From positions 1 through 51,118 of the IMG/VR virus record IMGVR_UViG_3300009706_000001: a stretch of 51,118 nucleotides of DNA. The stretch is one strand, 5' to 3'. The first letter of the stretch is position 1. Every line of letters starts with the position of its first letter. Under the pieces are notes generated by a model. That model was given only the letters and a program-made list of their open reading frames with translations, made no database searches and was not told where the DNA came from. Shown here piece after piece: positions 41,316 through 48,485 of the stretch. The DNA is from a virus. The position numbers and the translations under genes were made by a program.

Positions 41316-42189
41316 GTTGGGGTTTTTTAATCCGTCGATATGCATTGGATTGTGAAATGCCAAGGGATCGGGCAATCCGTTCGGCATGTTGGTTGTCACT
41401 TTCAGTAGGGAATTCTTTGATAATTCGTTCGAATGCGCTGGCAAAGGCTTCTTCGGCTTCTCGTTCGACATGGATAAATCCTCTCTCATCTTGGTGAATA
41501 GGAAATTGTAATTGCCCGGTGGCCCGCCCCTTAAAGACTAATCGTTTCGGACTAACCTTAATGATCACATCCATGCGACCACTCACGTAGCTACTGCCAC
41601 GTTGCTGATCCATCAGGTCATCATTTCCTGACGACGTAAGGAGAGAATCCTTACGGCTATGGCTGACTAACACGATCGCCGCTGGTCGACAGATCCCCAC
41701 CAAGGTCGCAATGACATTGCGCATCACGGTTGAATCGTTTTCATCTCCGGCATGGATCTCTCGCATGGTATCAATAACGACCATGATCGGTTTGATGCGC
41801 GCAATCTCTTTGCGGAACCAGTCCAGCTCTTTTTTGTGGGGGTTCAAGATGTCAAAAGGGAAATTGGGTACTTGCCACATGTCTGCAATCCAAAGACGTT
41901 CAGTGGCCTCAGAGCTGGACCAGGACATCCGCAGCACGCGTGCCGCCCACTCTTCACGGGGGGTATCGATTTGGAGATAGGCCACGGGCCCATGCTTGTG
42001 AATGGTAAAGCCTTGCCAGTCAGGCGCCTGATTGGCGATGGCTTCCACCATCCCTAACATGAGAAACGATTTCCCTGACTTGGGTTTCCCAAAGACGTTT
42101 ACTAATCCTCCTACAGGGATGAGTTTTTCGACCACCCACGGTTGGGGTTCTCGTGGGAGGTCCAGATAGGCAGAGACAGGAACAAACAT
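41308..42189 (-). CDS. RepA/DnaB-like replicative helicase
   Basis: This 293-aa RecA-fold ATPase has Walker A GKPKSGKS (about residues 34-41), Walker B IMVVIDT and a sensor-like strand AIVLVSHSRKD, the pattern of RepA-type hexameric helicases. The C-terminal 40 residues contain a helix-turn-helix (HAERIARSLGISQSNAYRRI). It probably unwinds DNA for the phage polymerase. No separate primase gene is recognised. Confidence 0.85.
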   Translation of the reverse strand: MFVPVSAYLDLPREPQPWVVEKLIPVGGLVNVFGKPKSGKSFLMLGMVEAIANQAPDWQGFTIHKHGPVAYLQIDTPREEWAARVLRMSWSSSEATERLWIADMWQVPNFPFDILNPHKKELDWFRKEIARIKPIMVVIDTMREIHAGDENDSTVMRNVIATLVGICRPAAIVLVSHSRKDSLLTSSGNDDLMDQQRGSSYVSGRMDVIIKVSPKRLVFKGRATGQLQFPIHQDERGFIHVEREAEEAFASAFERIIKEFPTESDNQHAERIARSLGISQSNAYRRIKKPQHD

Positions 42190-42518
42190 TAATGAATAAC
42201 CACGTTATCAGTGAGCACTTGTGCGGCGAATTCAAATTGTGAGTGCGTGTTCTGGAGAGTGTCCTTTTGTACCTGTTGTAACGCCTCCGTGACGGTCGCA
42301 GACATCGTGGCTAACGTCTTTTTATTCCCCTTGAAATCGCTTGCGGCACTCGCCATGGTTAAGATAATGCCTGACACCGTTAAGACGGATAATTGCAGTG
42401 CAGCAAACGTGGTGAGCACGTTGAGGTTTTCATCGAGGGCCGTTTGCACCAAGGTGTCCGACAGTTCGCACGCGAGCTTTGGATCAACCCAGAGATATTC
42501 TTTTTCATCCTCATTCAT
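42189..42518 (-). CDS. Acidic helical protein at the head of the replication operon
   Basis: This 109-aa protein starts MNEDEKEYLWVDPKLACELSD and has a hydrophobic middle (LQLSVLTVSGIILTMASAAS), possibly a buried or membrane helix, then a Gln/Thr-rich coiled end. The start at 42518 has AAGGGGCG upstream. Its TAA overlaps the helicase ATG by one base. The first gene of the operon, so possibly a helicase loader or regulator; not recognised. Confidence 0.6.
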   Translation of the reverse strand: MNEDEKEYLWVDPKLACELSDTLVQTALDENLNVLTTFAALQLSVLTVSGIILTMASAASDFKGNKKTLATMSATVTEALQQVQKDTLQNTHSQFEFAAQVLTDNVVIH

Positions 42519-42671
42519 AACGCCCCTTATCTTGACATAAATTTGGCTATACACCAAGGGAAAAGTTTTCACGCGTGTGAAATACTGATAAGTCGTTCTT
42601 CCCGTGCATGTTAGCTCTATTTTTTCATTGAGTTTTCACCACCCCTTATAGGGTGATGGCTGATACGACCT
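42519..42671. promoter_or_regulatory. Intergenic control segment before the replication operon
   Basis: It contains the palindrome TTTCAC-GCGT-GTGAAA at 42567-42582 and TTTTCAC at 42633-42639, the same element that is repeated five times in the iteron-like cluster at 2413-2526. A weak hairpin CACCC/GGGTG lies near 42641-42655. No clear promoter hexamers are seen on the minus strand. Confidence 0.5.
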
Positions 42672-43382
42672 CTACGTCCTTGGGAAAAGTGGAGTTACTC
42701 CAGCGAGGCTCGACTGCGGTGTGACATCACGATAGCCATGCCGCTGCAACGACAACGGATGTTGGCGATAATGCTGGTCTACCGCCAACATCATGGCGTG
42801 AATAAGACGTGAGGGGATGTGATGCGAGCCCTCAGTATGCACGGCACATGTCTTTTCGTGTTGATACCGACTGTTCGGGCACACAGGCTCGATACAGGTC
42901 AGTGTGCTCGGAGAGGACTCCTGTTGTGCGGGAGGCCCTCCACCGAGATCTGCCACATGTGAGAACTGGAAGACCGTGCGGCGGTCCGTAAACTTATGCT
43001 TCCGGGCCCATGTATAGATGGAGGCGTATTCGTTCTTCCAGGGATAGCCTGCTGGCGGTATGTGCAAGGCCCCAAGAATGCATGACAGTCTGTAGCAAAA
43101 CTGCTTCCCGTGCATGTGCCCTTCCCCCGGATGATACTTCTCTGTCAGCACATGTGCAAACTCATGCAGGCAGACAGGGAGCCTCCCCATGGGGGACGCA
43201 TCCGAGATCACCAGCTGCGCACGAGGCCGCCGCCGGGGATACGCCTTACTCAGTCCTGTGTATTTGTGCCGTACGCGTGGAGGCGCAACATCAAAGTGTT
43301 TTGCCAGCCACATAATGAGGGCACATTGGTCTTGTCGTGTGCGAATGTGTAACGATGGTCGATCAGTTAATTTTTTGGACAA
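42672..43382 (-). CDS. SprT-like metalloprotease
   Basis: A 236-aa protein with CLHEFAHVL (HExxH) and a third ligand in GHMHGKQF, the SprT layout. It has a basic N-terminus with RRRPRAQLVI, and a Cys pair CIEPVC...C near residue 165 that may form a zinc ribbon. The TTG start at 43382 overlaps the upstream gene by 20 bases; GAGGG lies upstream. SprT-like proteins in cells cut DNA-protein crosslinks. The phage role is unknown. Confidence 0.8.
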   Translation of the reverse strand: MSKKLTDRPSLHIRTRQDQCALIMWLAKHFDVAPPRVRHKYTGLSKAYPRRRPRAQLVISDASPMGRLPVCLHEFAHVLTEKYHPGEGHMHGKQFCYRLSCILGALHIPPAGYPWKNEYASIYTWARKHKFTDRRTVFQFSHVADLGGGPPAQQESSPSTLTCIEPVCPNSRYQHEKTCAVHTEGSHHIPSRLIHAMMLAVDQHYRQHPLSLQRHGYRDVTPQSSLAGVTPLFPRT

Positions 43383-43602
43383 CGACCCTACCCTCCACGA
43401 TGTTTGTGCGCACCTTGCAGCCCTGGCGTTTCGCGGCTTGAATCATACTGGATCGCACGGACTTGGGCGAGTCGCCGCCCGCATCCTCCCCAGGGTTCAA
43501 TGACCACACTTGGCCGTCAAGATACTGTTTAAGATTATAGGCCTTCTTGTGCTGGCCTTGCGTGCGGAAACTAAAGTCGGGATCGGTAACTACATACGCC
43601 AT
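43363..43602 (-). CDS. Small basic phage protein
   Basis: This 79-aa protein starts MAYVVTDPDFSFRTQGQHKKAYNL and ends VEGRVVVQKIN. An AAAGGAGC ribosome site precedes the ATG. The C-terminal SMIQAAKRQGCKVRTNIVEGR resembles small phage proteins of unknown function. Coupled to the SprT-like gene. Confidence 0.65.
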   Translation of the reverse strand: MAYVVTDPDFSFRTQGQHKKAYNLKQYLDGQVWSLNPGEDAGGDSPKSVRSSMIQAAKRQGCKVRTNIVEGRVVVQKIN

Positions 43603-43644
43603 TTTGTGCTCCTTTGCTGTTTCCGTATTTTTTCCAGTATGGGC

Positions 43645-43932
43645 TCATTGTTCTCCATAGTCTCGTCTATTCTGAGGAGGTTGCACAGATATTTTCTGAT
43701 GTTGTATAGATAGTTCCTCGCACCTGTCCAGGTGATCTCTCACACCTGCGGCCATGCATCGTTCTACAAATATGGTGGCTTGTTCCATACTTATGCGTGG
43801 ATAGAGCACGCTGTCGATGGGTGCGGATAAGATCGTGGTTACCTCCATCTCATGTGCACTTCGCACTTCGGACCCGGCAGTAAACGTCACAAGGTCTTGA
43901 CTTAATTGTTGTTTCGTCGGTGATTGTATCAT
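43645..43932 (-). CDS. Small early protein, unknown
   Basis: This 95-aa mixed alpha/beta protein starts MIQSPTKQQLSQDLVTF, with AAAAGGA seven bases upstream. It is acidic in the middle and has a Gln/Arg tail. No family recognised. Confidence 0.6.
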   Translation of the reverse strand: MIQSPTKQQLSQDLVTFTAGSEVRSAHEMEVTTILSAPIDSVLYPRISMEQATIFVERCMAAGVRDHLDRCEELSIQHQKISVQPPQNRRDYGEQ

Positions 43933-44003
43933 ACCTGCATCCTTTTTTAATTACTGCGAGATGTCCGTGCGGGGTCGGCCATCGCGTCGTCCAGATTACC
44001 GGA

Positions 44004-44525
44004 TTACTCATCGTCCGCCCGTGGGTGTTCGCGACGCGTCCATTCCAGAATAAATCGTGCATCCCATTGACCGCGGTTGCGTTTTCGGCAGCAGGTAAGG
44101 CAGGCGAGGTTCCGCCTCCGCCGGTTCCGCTCTATCTGCCCAGAACAAACGGGGCATGTGCCAATGAATTTTGACGGCGGGCGTGTAACAAGGTAGCTGT
44201 TGTAGCAGCGTTGCCCATTGCATCCGATAGCCCGTGCTTGTGCGACCCATGTCGGGCCATGTCCGACCCCGCTCCCAACGAGCGCGTGCGCGATTTCGTG
44301 GAGGATCGTATCTTTTGCCTCCGCATACGTGTTGAGCGCACAGAGGGGCTTTGAGATCGTGATGCTGAGTCTACTGTAGCGGCAATATCCGAAACGACGA
44401 ATGGCATTGTCCCACTCAAATGTCCAGCCCTGCTGCGTTAGCCCATGCTCGTGGAGTGATTGCCTCGCGAGTCGCTCAATAGCTTCCAGGTGCATCGATA
44501 TGGGCCATCCTTGCATAGTAGTCAT
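44004..44525 (-). CDS. SprT-like metalloprotease with zinc ribbon
   Basis: This 173-aa protein has ILHEIAHALVG (HExxH), a third ligand in GHGPTWVAQARAIGC, and a C-terminal zinc ribbon (CPVC...CLTC, residues about 122-145), the full SprT domain order. The SD context AGGAGACAGACCA precedes the ATG. The complete layout suggests an active DNA-associated metalloprotease. It is the third HExxH protein in this genome. Confidence 0.85.
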   Translation of the reverse strand: MTTMQGWPISMHLEAIERLARQSLHEHGLTQQGWTFEWDNAIRRFGYCRYSRLSITISKPLCALNTYAEAKDTILHEIAHALVGSGVGHGPTWVAQARAIGCNGQRCYNSYLVTRPPSKFIGTCPVCSGQIERNRRRRNLACLTCCRKRNRGQWDARFILEWTRREHPRADDE

Positions 44526-44536
44526 TGGTCTGTCTC

Positions 44537-44752
44537 CTAACTAAATCCTTGTTCCGCACGTTGGATCACACTCCGATAGACCTCAGTTATGGTACTGAGT
44601 GACGTATCCGCGTATCGTGGATCGAGATGTTCCTTGATGTAGGCAATGGCGTCGTGCTCGGTCATCTGTGCCCCTCTGGCATAGTCAGCATGATGTTCCA
44701 TCTCGATGAGCCATTCTTTTATTTTTCCCATGTGCGTTATTGAATCCTCCAT
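44537..44752 (-). CDS. Small acidic early protein
   Basis: A 71-aa acidic helical protein (MGKIKEWLIEMEHHADYARGA, then AIAYIKEHLDPRYADTS). The ATG at 44752 is 8 bases after the previous stop; an ATG at 44731 is the alternative. Resembles small unnamed phage early proteins. Function unknown. Confidence 0.55.
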   Translation of the reverse strand: MEDSITHMGKIKEWLIEMEHHADYARGAQMTEHDAIAYIKEHLDPRYADTSLSTITEVYRSVIQRAEQGFS

Positions 44753-44759
44753 AATAGTA

Positions 44760-45041
44760 TTATCCGTTGTTAGGATGGCTGCCCCAATAATTGAGCAAGC
44801 GCATCCACTCACGTTGTGTCGTTGGCGTGGGTGCCGTGTAAATCTCACACTCCTGTATCGCAAACGGCCCAACTTTACGATCGCCATTCTCGTCATACGG
44901 AGATCCGAGCGACTCATCGTATGTGGCTGCTTGTTCGCGGTCCCACGCCTTCGCCGCCTCCCGGCTCTCGCGTTGTGATGTGAAGTATTTGTATCCCATG
45001 CTTATGTTGTCTTGAGATCCAAGCCCTACGCGATAAATCAT
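44760..45041 (-). CDS. Small early protein, unknown
   Basis: A 93-aa protein starting MIYRVGLGSQDNISMGYKYF, with a GGGAGACAGACG initiation context. It overlaps the upstream zinc-ribbon gene by four bases (ATGA). The Tyr/Trp-rich ending (REWMRLLNYWGSHP) is unusual. Not recognised. Confidence 0.6.
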   Translation of the reverse strand: MIYRVGLGSQDNISMGYKYFTSQRESREAAKAWDREQAATYDESLGSPYDENGDRKVGPFAIQECEIYTAPTPTTQREWMRLLNYWGSHPNNG

Positions 45042-45154
45042 CGTCTGTCTCCCGTCTCGGCGCAGTGTTGGCAGCGGATACCAATCGGATCGCGTACCCA
45101 CTTGAGGCAGGTGGGGCACTGCCACAGGGGCATTCGTTTCGATTTATTAGTCAT
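45038..45154 (-). CDS. 38-aa zinc-ribbon protein
   Basis: A tiny frame with CPTC and CQHC (WQCPTCLKWV...IRCQHCAE), a complete four-Cys zinc ribbon. The start at 45154 has AAAGGAACAGACCG directly upstream, and the stop overlaps the next start (ATGA). Both support a real gene. Possibly a transcription- or translation-interfering peptide. Confidence 0.65.
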   Translation of the reverse strand: MTNKSKRMPLWQCPTCLKWVRDPIGIRCQHCAETGDRR

Positions 45155-45347
45155 CGGTCTGTTCCTTTAGCTCTAGGCCTGCTCGATCGGAGAAGCGGGC
45201 GACGAGCGCATGTAACTCGTCCTGCGCCCTGTTTATCCACTGCCGCATCGCGTCTACGGGGTGCTTATCCGGCTCACTCGCCAGCGCATTGATCAAGAGG
45301 TCTATCTGTTGTCGCTGTGCGTTCGTCAGTTCATCGTATCGATTCAT
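45147..45347 (-). CDS. Small helical early protein
   Basis: A 66-aa acidic helical protein (MNRYDELTNAQRQQIDLLINAL) with AGGAGTCACAGC before the ATG. It overlaps the zinc-ribbon gene downstream by 8 bases and is coupled to the upstream gene by an ATGA overlap. Not recognised. Confidence 0.6.
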   Translation of the reverse strand: MNRYDELTNAQRQQIDLLINALASEPDKHPVDAMRQWINRAQDELHALVARFSDRAGLELKEQTDD

Positions 45348-45628
45348 GCTGTGACTCCTTTTTCGATGGTATACCCGCGATCATTTTTCGTGACGGTGTA
45401 CTGCACCGTCCCGGTAATGGCGTTCATCTGTGGCATGTGGTCTACCCGATATTGGGCGCATGCCAGGGCCGAGATCAAGACTTGTGTACTCGCCTCGTCT
45501 ATCATGTCGTCGTCACGAGCGGCACGCACACGCACATGGGTGGCGCATAAGAGATCGAGCAAGGTATCTGTGTCGTGGTCCAGTGTGTGGCAGAGATCTG
45601 TATAGGCTTTGCCATATGGGTGTGCCAT
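45344..45628 (-). CDS. Small early protein, unknown
   Basis: A 94-aa protein with an acidic helical N-terminus (YTDLCHTLDHDTDTLLDLLCATH) and a beta-rich C-terminus (TGTVQYTVTKNDRGYTIEKG). The start overlaps the previous stop by one base. Two Cys residues without a CxxC pair. Not recognised. Confidence 0.55.
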   Translation of the reverse strand: MAHPYGKAYTDLCHTLDHDTDTLLDLLCATHVRVRAARDDDMIDEASTQVLISALACAQYRVDHMPQMNAITGTVQYTVTKNDRGYTIEKGVTA

Positions 45629-45795
45629 TATGTCGGCTCCGTTTCAGTCAGCTTGGGAATCGTGGCACTTGAGAGCGCCCTAAAATACGCGTCACACGAT
45701 CGACAGAAGAAACTGTGACACGTGGGATCTAGATCTCTCCCACACGCACTGCACGCTTTCGTATCTGTCTTCTCCTGCGGGGGGTTAGTCTTCAT
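45628..45795 (-). CDS. 55-aa zinc-ribbon protein
   Basis: CSACGRD and CRSCDAYF form a four-Cys ribbon. The start at 45795 has AAAAGGAG upstream. It is one of a run of tiny Cys-rich early proteins. Function unknown. Confidence 0.65.
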   Translation of the reverse strand: MKTNPPQEKTDTKACSACGRDLDPTCHSFFCRSCDAYFRALSSATIPKLTETEPT

Positions 45796-46015
45796 AGCTA
45801 TTCTCCTTTTGGTGTGTTCCGTGGACGTGGAGCCCACATTCCTCCGCGAATCGAACCCAATCCTCTTGCGCGAGGTATGCCGCTCGGTCGAGGTCCGCTT
45901 CCAGGTCGCTCTGCTCGCACCGCGCACACAGACAACTCGTCAAGCATGCATCCTCGATCCGCTCGCCGCAGTCCGGGCAGGTATCGTCTTCCTTGTCTCG
46001 TATGCTTACTTCCAT
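45785..46015 (-). CDS. Small acidic zinc-binding protein
   Basis: A 76-aa protein with CPDCGE and CLCARC motifs and an acidic helical C-terminal half. GAAGG lies just upstream of the ATG. It overlaps the zinc-ribbon gene downstream by 11 bases and the methyltransferase upstream by 10. Function unknown. Confidence 0.6.
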   Translation of the reverse strand: MEVSIRDKEDDTCPDCGERIEDACLTSCLCARCEQSDLEADLDRAAYLAQEDWVRFAEECGLHVHGTHQKENSYED

Positions 46016-46488
46016 ATGCCTTCTATCTCAATGTCTGGGGTGAACACGAGAATGGACGAGGGGAAGGGAGCACTATTAAGGGCCCCCTTAAACCTGATCC
46101 GCCCCTTGACGAAGCGTATGGCGACACCAGGGCGCGCACAGTGTCGTGTGGCATCCCACACTATGTCATGCCACCACCGCGTGTCCGTGCGGCTCGGCAC
46201 GAGGCACACCACCGTACACCCCGCCTCCCGTTCCAAGGCGGCCTTCCTCAGAAAATCACGGCACAGCGAGTAGGGCGGGTTCAGCCAGACCACAGGGGCC
46301 TTCGCGCCCTCCGATCGCCATGGCAGTGCTAAGGACTTTGCTGAGAAAAACGTCTCACACTTCTTGTTCTCCCAGCTGGCCGCTGCATCGAGGGTAAACC
46401 CAAACTCCTCCTGCAAGGGGAGGAAGACATTGTCTGGCGTCTCCCATTCATCCGAGTTGCGAGAAAATACTGCATGTGGTGTTGTCAT
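46006..46488 (-). CDS. dam: Phage-type DNA N6-adenine methyltransferase
   Basis: A 160-aa protein matching the short phage Dam family: DEWETPDNVFLPLQEEFGF, LDAAAS, KCETFF and the catalytic NPPY in VVWLNPPYS. It transfers a methyl group from S-adenosylmethionine to adenine in DNA. Phage copies often protect DNA from host restriction. The ATG at 46488 has AAAGGAGAG upstream and lies 1 base after the previous gene. Confidence 0.9.
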   Translation of the reverse strand: MTTPHAVFSRNSDEWETPDNVFLPLQEEFGFTLDAAASWENKKCETFFSAKSLALPWRSEGAKAPVVWLNPPYSLCRDFLRKAALEREAGCTVVCLVPSRTDTRWWHDIVWDATRHCARPGVAIRFVKGRIRFKGALNSAPFPSSILVFTPDIEIEGIWK

Positions 46489-46489
46489 A

Positions 46490-46756
46490 TTATTTCTCTC
46501 CTTTCTGCGCGTGTGTCGGGTCAATCGTCTTTCTTCCGTCTAAGCCGATGGTCTCGGAGTCCGCTTCAATCCAGACGTGGGCCCCGCACGAGAGGGGTTT
46601 GTCCGGGGAATACTGGATAGACCAGTGTCCGTAGCCGCAAATCGTATGGGCGTATGCCGTGGTCTTATACGACTTCACCGTTAACACGGGCTTTCGTTCG
46701 CCCGTCTTGTTGTTGCGCTTAATGACGTGCTGGTTGACATGGATGATGGTTTTCAT
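46490..46756 (-). CDS. Conserved small phage protein
   Basis: An 88-aa basic beta-rich protein with NNKTGERKPVLTVKSYK and PDKPLSCGAHVWIEAD, a pattern I recognise from many phages as an unnamed conserved protein. GAGGAGC precedes the ATG. It sits directly before the methyltransferase gene. Function unknown. Confidence 0.75.
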   Translation of the reverse strand: MKTIIHVNQHVIKRNNKTGERKPVLTVKSYKTTAYAHTICGYGHWSIQYSPDKPLSCGAHVWIEADSETIGLDGRKTIDPTHAQKGEK

Positions 46757-46796
46757 TGCTCCTCACTTTCCTGCTGGCTTTGCCTATACAAACGCT

Positions 46797-47057
46797 TCAG
46801 TCTACGTCTTGCTCCTGCATACGACAGGTCGTTTCTATTGTGGTTTCGGAGAGTTTCGTCGGCATGCTCCCGTTGAATCGAAGGACTTCAAATCGTTGCA
46901 ACGCATGTTCTCGCGATCTCGCGAGGACCTGATAGACCGTCGAGTTCAGCACGGTCACATAATAGAACTCGAACTGCGCCTGTTCGTCTCTGGGTGCGTT
47001 TGGATCGTCCTCGATGCGCACGTTCTCCGGGTCATGCTGGGGATCTGGGTGACTCAT
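46797..47057 (-). CDS. Small early protein, unknown
   Basis: An 86-aa acidic protein starting MSHPDPQHDPENVRIEDDP, then a beta/alpha FYYVTVLNSTVYQVLARS segment reminiscent of small ferredoxin-like folds. The ATG at 47057 has AGGAGAA upstream and overlaps the previous stop (ATGA). Confidence 0.6.
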   Translation of the reverse strand: MSHPDPQHDPENVRIEDDPNAPRDEQAQFEFYYVTVLNSTVYQVLARSREHALQRFEVLRFNGSMPTKLSETTIETTCRMQEQDVD

Positions 47058-47332
47058 ACTCGTTTCTCCTGTGTCCGATAGTTCCATCCCGGTCCTGATC
47101 GAGAATGATTCCCGAGATAGGTTTGTGTGGGTGAGAGGGTCTCTGCAATCACATCGGGGGGCGGCGGTTCCCTGTAGCTAGCTTGACTAATAATCTTTGT
47201 TGCCAAGTCTTCATGTCTCTGAGTGGCATGCCGAATGTGTTGCGGCATGATCTCGTCAAAGAAGGCGGTACCAAGAGCGCGTATAAGTAAGTCAATCTCT
47301 GGTCCGTTCAGGGTCAATGTGTATTGTGTCAT
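47054..47332 (-). CDS. Small early protein, unknown
   Basis: A 92-aa protein starting MTQYTLTLNGPEIDLLIRALG, a helix after a short strand, with a Pro-rich middle. No strong ribosome site is seen; the gene lies 20 bases after the GP88-like stop. Not recognised. Confidence 0.5.
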   Translation of the reverse strand: MTQYTLTLNGPEIDLLIRALGTAFFDEIMPQHIRHATQRHEDLATKIISQASYREPPPPDVIAETLSPTQTYLGNHSRSGPGWNYRTQEKRV

Positions 47333-47352
47333 GGTGTGTATTATTTCATAGT

Positions 47353-48057
47353 CTACAGGGGTTGAACAAAGCCTCCGCGCACGCCACTCGCTAACTCAGC
47401 AGCTGAGCCAAGGAACGGGAGGCCGACGATGTGGAAGGGAGGGTCCAGGAACCGCAGGTCATGCTTCTGCCCATCGAGCACTGGTACCCCCCAGTGAGAG
47501 GCCGGGAGGGGTTCCCCTTTTCGACAGGTAAATACGACGGCCACGTTCACGCCGGTCTCCAAGATGGCGAGCGCCTCCGCCGGAGAGGACCGCTCGCTAT
47601 AAGAGAACGTGAGGTGGTAGTTAGGCTTGACCCGGAGGTGTGGCCTGCCGAGCTTGGTGTAGTCATAGAACTGTATCTCCGGCAAGGCATCCGCTAACCG
47701 GCGTGCAAGATCTGCGCGGTCGCTTAGCAGATTCGGGCGAAAGGCAAACCGCCCTGGGTGCCGCTTGGCACGGTTACGAATTTCCTTGACAATCAGCTCA
47801 ATGGTAGGTTCCCAATGGTCAAAGAGTTGTGCGGTGCGGCGTGCCCGTGCGAGCCCATGTGTCGGCATGGCGTTGAAGCCTTCCCCCTTCAGGCATATCT
47901 TTTCGCACGCGCCTGACTTGGCACACATGTTTGGAAGGTCCGGGCGATTCAGCACCGTCCGGGCTTCCGTCGCTGGGCTCAGATTTAAGCCTGCCGTGAC
48001 CCAGCCCTCCTTCTGTGACTTGTTCAGCTTGTATTGGTTCGTCGTAATGAATGACAT
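47353..48057 (-). CDS. GP88-like phage protein
   Basis: A 234-aa protein similar in layout to the mycobacteriophage gene product 88 family: an N-terminal MCAKSGACEKICLKG Cys cluster, RARRTAQLF, RPNLLSDRADLA, YDYTKLG and VVFTCRKG blocks in order. The Cys-rich cluster suggests metal binding. The biochemical function is unknown. GAGGAAGGACACACAGC precedes the ATG. A different reading frame overlaps its first 239 bases. Confidence 0.8.
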   Translation of the reverse strand: MSFITTNQYKLNKSQKEGWVTAGLNLSPATEARTVLNRPDLPNMCAKSGACEKICLKGEGFNAMPTHGLARARRTAQLFDHWEPTIELIVKEIRNRAKRHPGRFAFRPNLLSDRADLARRLADALPEIQFYDYTKLGRPHLRVKPNYHLTFSYSERSSPAEALAILETGVNVAVVFTCRKGEPLPASHWGVPVLDGQKHDLRFLDPPFHIVGLPFLGSAAELASGVRGGFVQPL

Positions 48058-48190
48058 GCTGTGTGTCCTTCCTCGCGTATTGCTGATGTTGTGCGAGCCA
48101 CTTCTGCGAGAGTGGCACTTCGTCCACGAGCCAGCGGTCCATAAACGTGAGCTTACCTCCTAACAGGGCCTTCAAGTAGAGGTGCATCAT
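47819..48190 (-). CDS. Small protein overlapping the GP88-like gene
   Basis: The start (ATGATG at 48190) has AGGAG upstream, and the first 50 residues (MMHLYLKALLGGKLTFMDRWL...) read as a normal protein. The frame then continues 239 bases into the GP88-like gene in another frame, where composition is less protein-like. Either the two genes overlap extensively or the 3' part reflects a lost stop or frameshift. Confidence 0.45.
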   Translation of the reverse strand: MMHLYLKALLGGKLTFMDRWLVDEVPLSQKWLAQHQQYARKDTQHVIHYDEPIQAEQVTEGGLGHGRLKSEPSDGSPDGAESPGPSKHVCQVRRVRKDMPEGGRLQRHADTWARTGTPHRTTL

Positions 48191-48206
48191 AGTGCGGGAT
48201 CTCCTG

Positions 48207-48419
48207 TTAACTATGTGTATGGCCATCGGGTTCAATGCCCAACCACATGCCGCACCACGGCACCATGACGCAGTCCAGCAGGTGGTCCACGTGTGCGGTT
48301 CTCCGAAAGCTCAGATAGGATTGACGCGGGGTGGCTTCTCGGCAGTAGATGGCCAAGAGTGCTGTCCGTTGCGCGGGCGTAAGTCGTGTCGTGTGTCTAC
48401 GGGGCCTGTGTTTCAGCAT
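48207..48419 (-). CDS. Conserved small phage protein (WCGMWLGIE motif)
   Basis: A 70-aa protein: basic N-terminus, then SYLSFRRTAHVDHLLDC and VMVPWCGMWLGIEPDGHTHS, a C-terminal signature I recognise from many unrelated phages. The ATG at 48419 has AGGAGAAG upstream. The conserved C-terminus suggests a metal- or ligand-binding role; no function is known. Confidence 0.8.
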   Translation of the reverse strand: MLKHRPRRHTTRLTPAQRTALLAIYCREATPRQSYLSFRRTAHVDHLLDCVMVPWCGMWLGIEPDGHTHS

Positions 48420-48444
48420 GGCTTCTCCTATGTTGCGTGAAAGG

Positions 48445-48479
48445 CGAAGAGAGACTCCCACCGTGGGAGCCCCTCTTCG
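48445..48479. promoter_or_regulatory. Long two-part hairpin between early genes
   Basis: Outer arms CGAAGAG (48445-48451) and CTCTTCG (48473-48479) flank the inner stem CTCCCA/TGGGAG (48455-48460 with 48464-48469). There is no T tract. The inner stem is the same as at 331-345. It may be an RNA processing or antitermination site in the leftward transcript. Confidence 0.55.
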
Positions 48480-48485
48480 TGGTGA

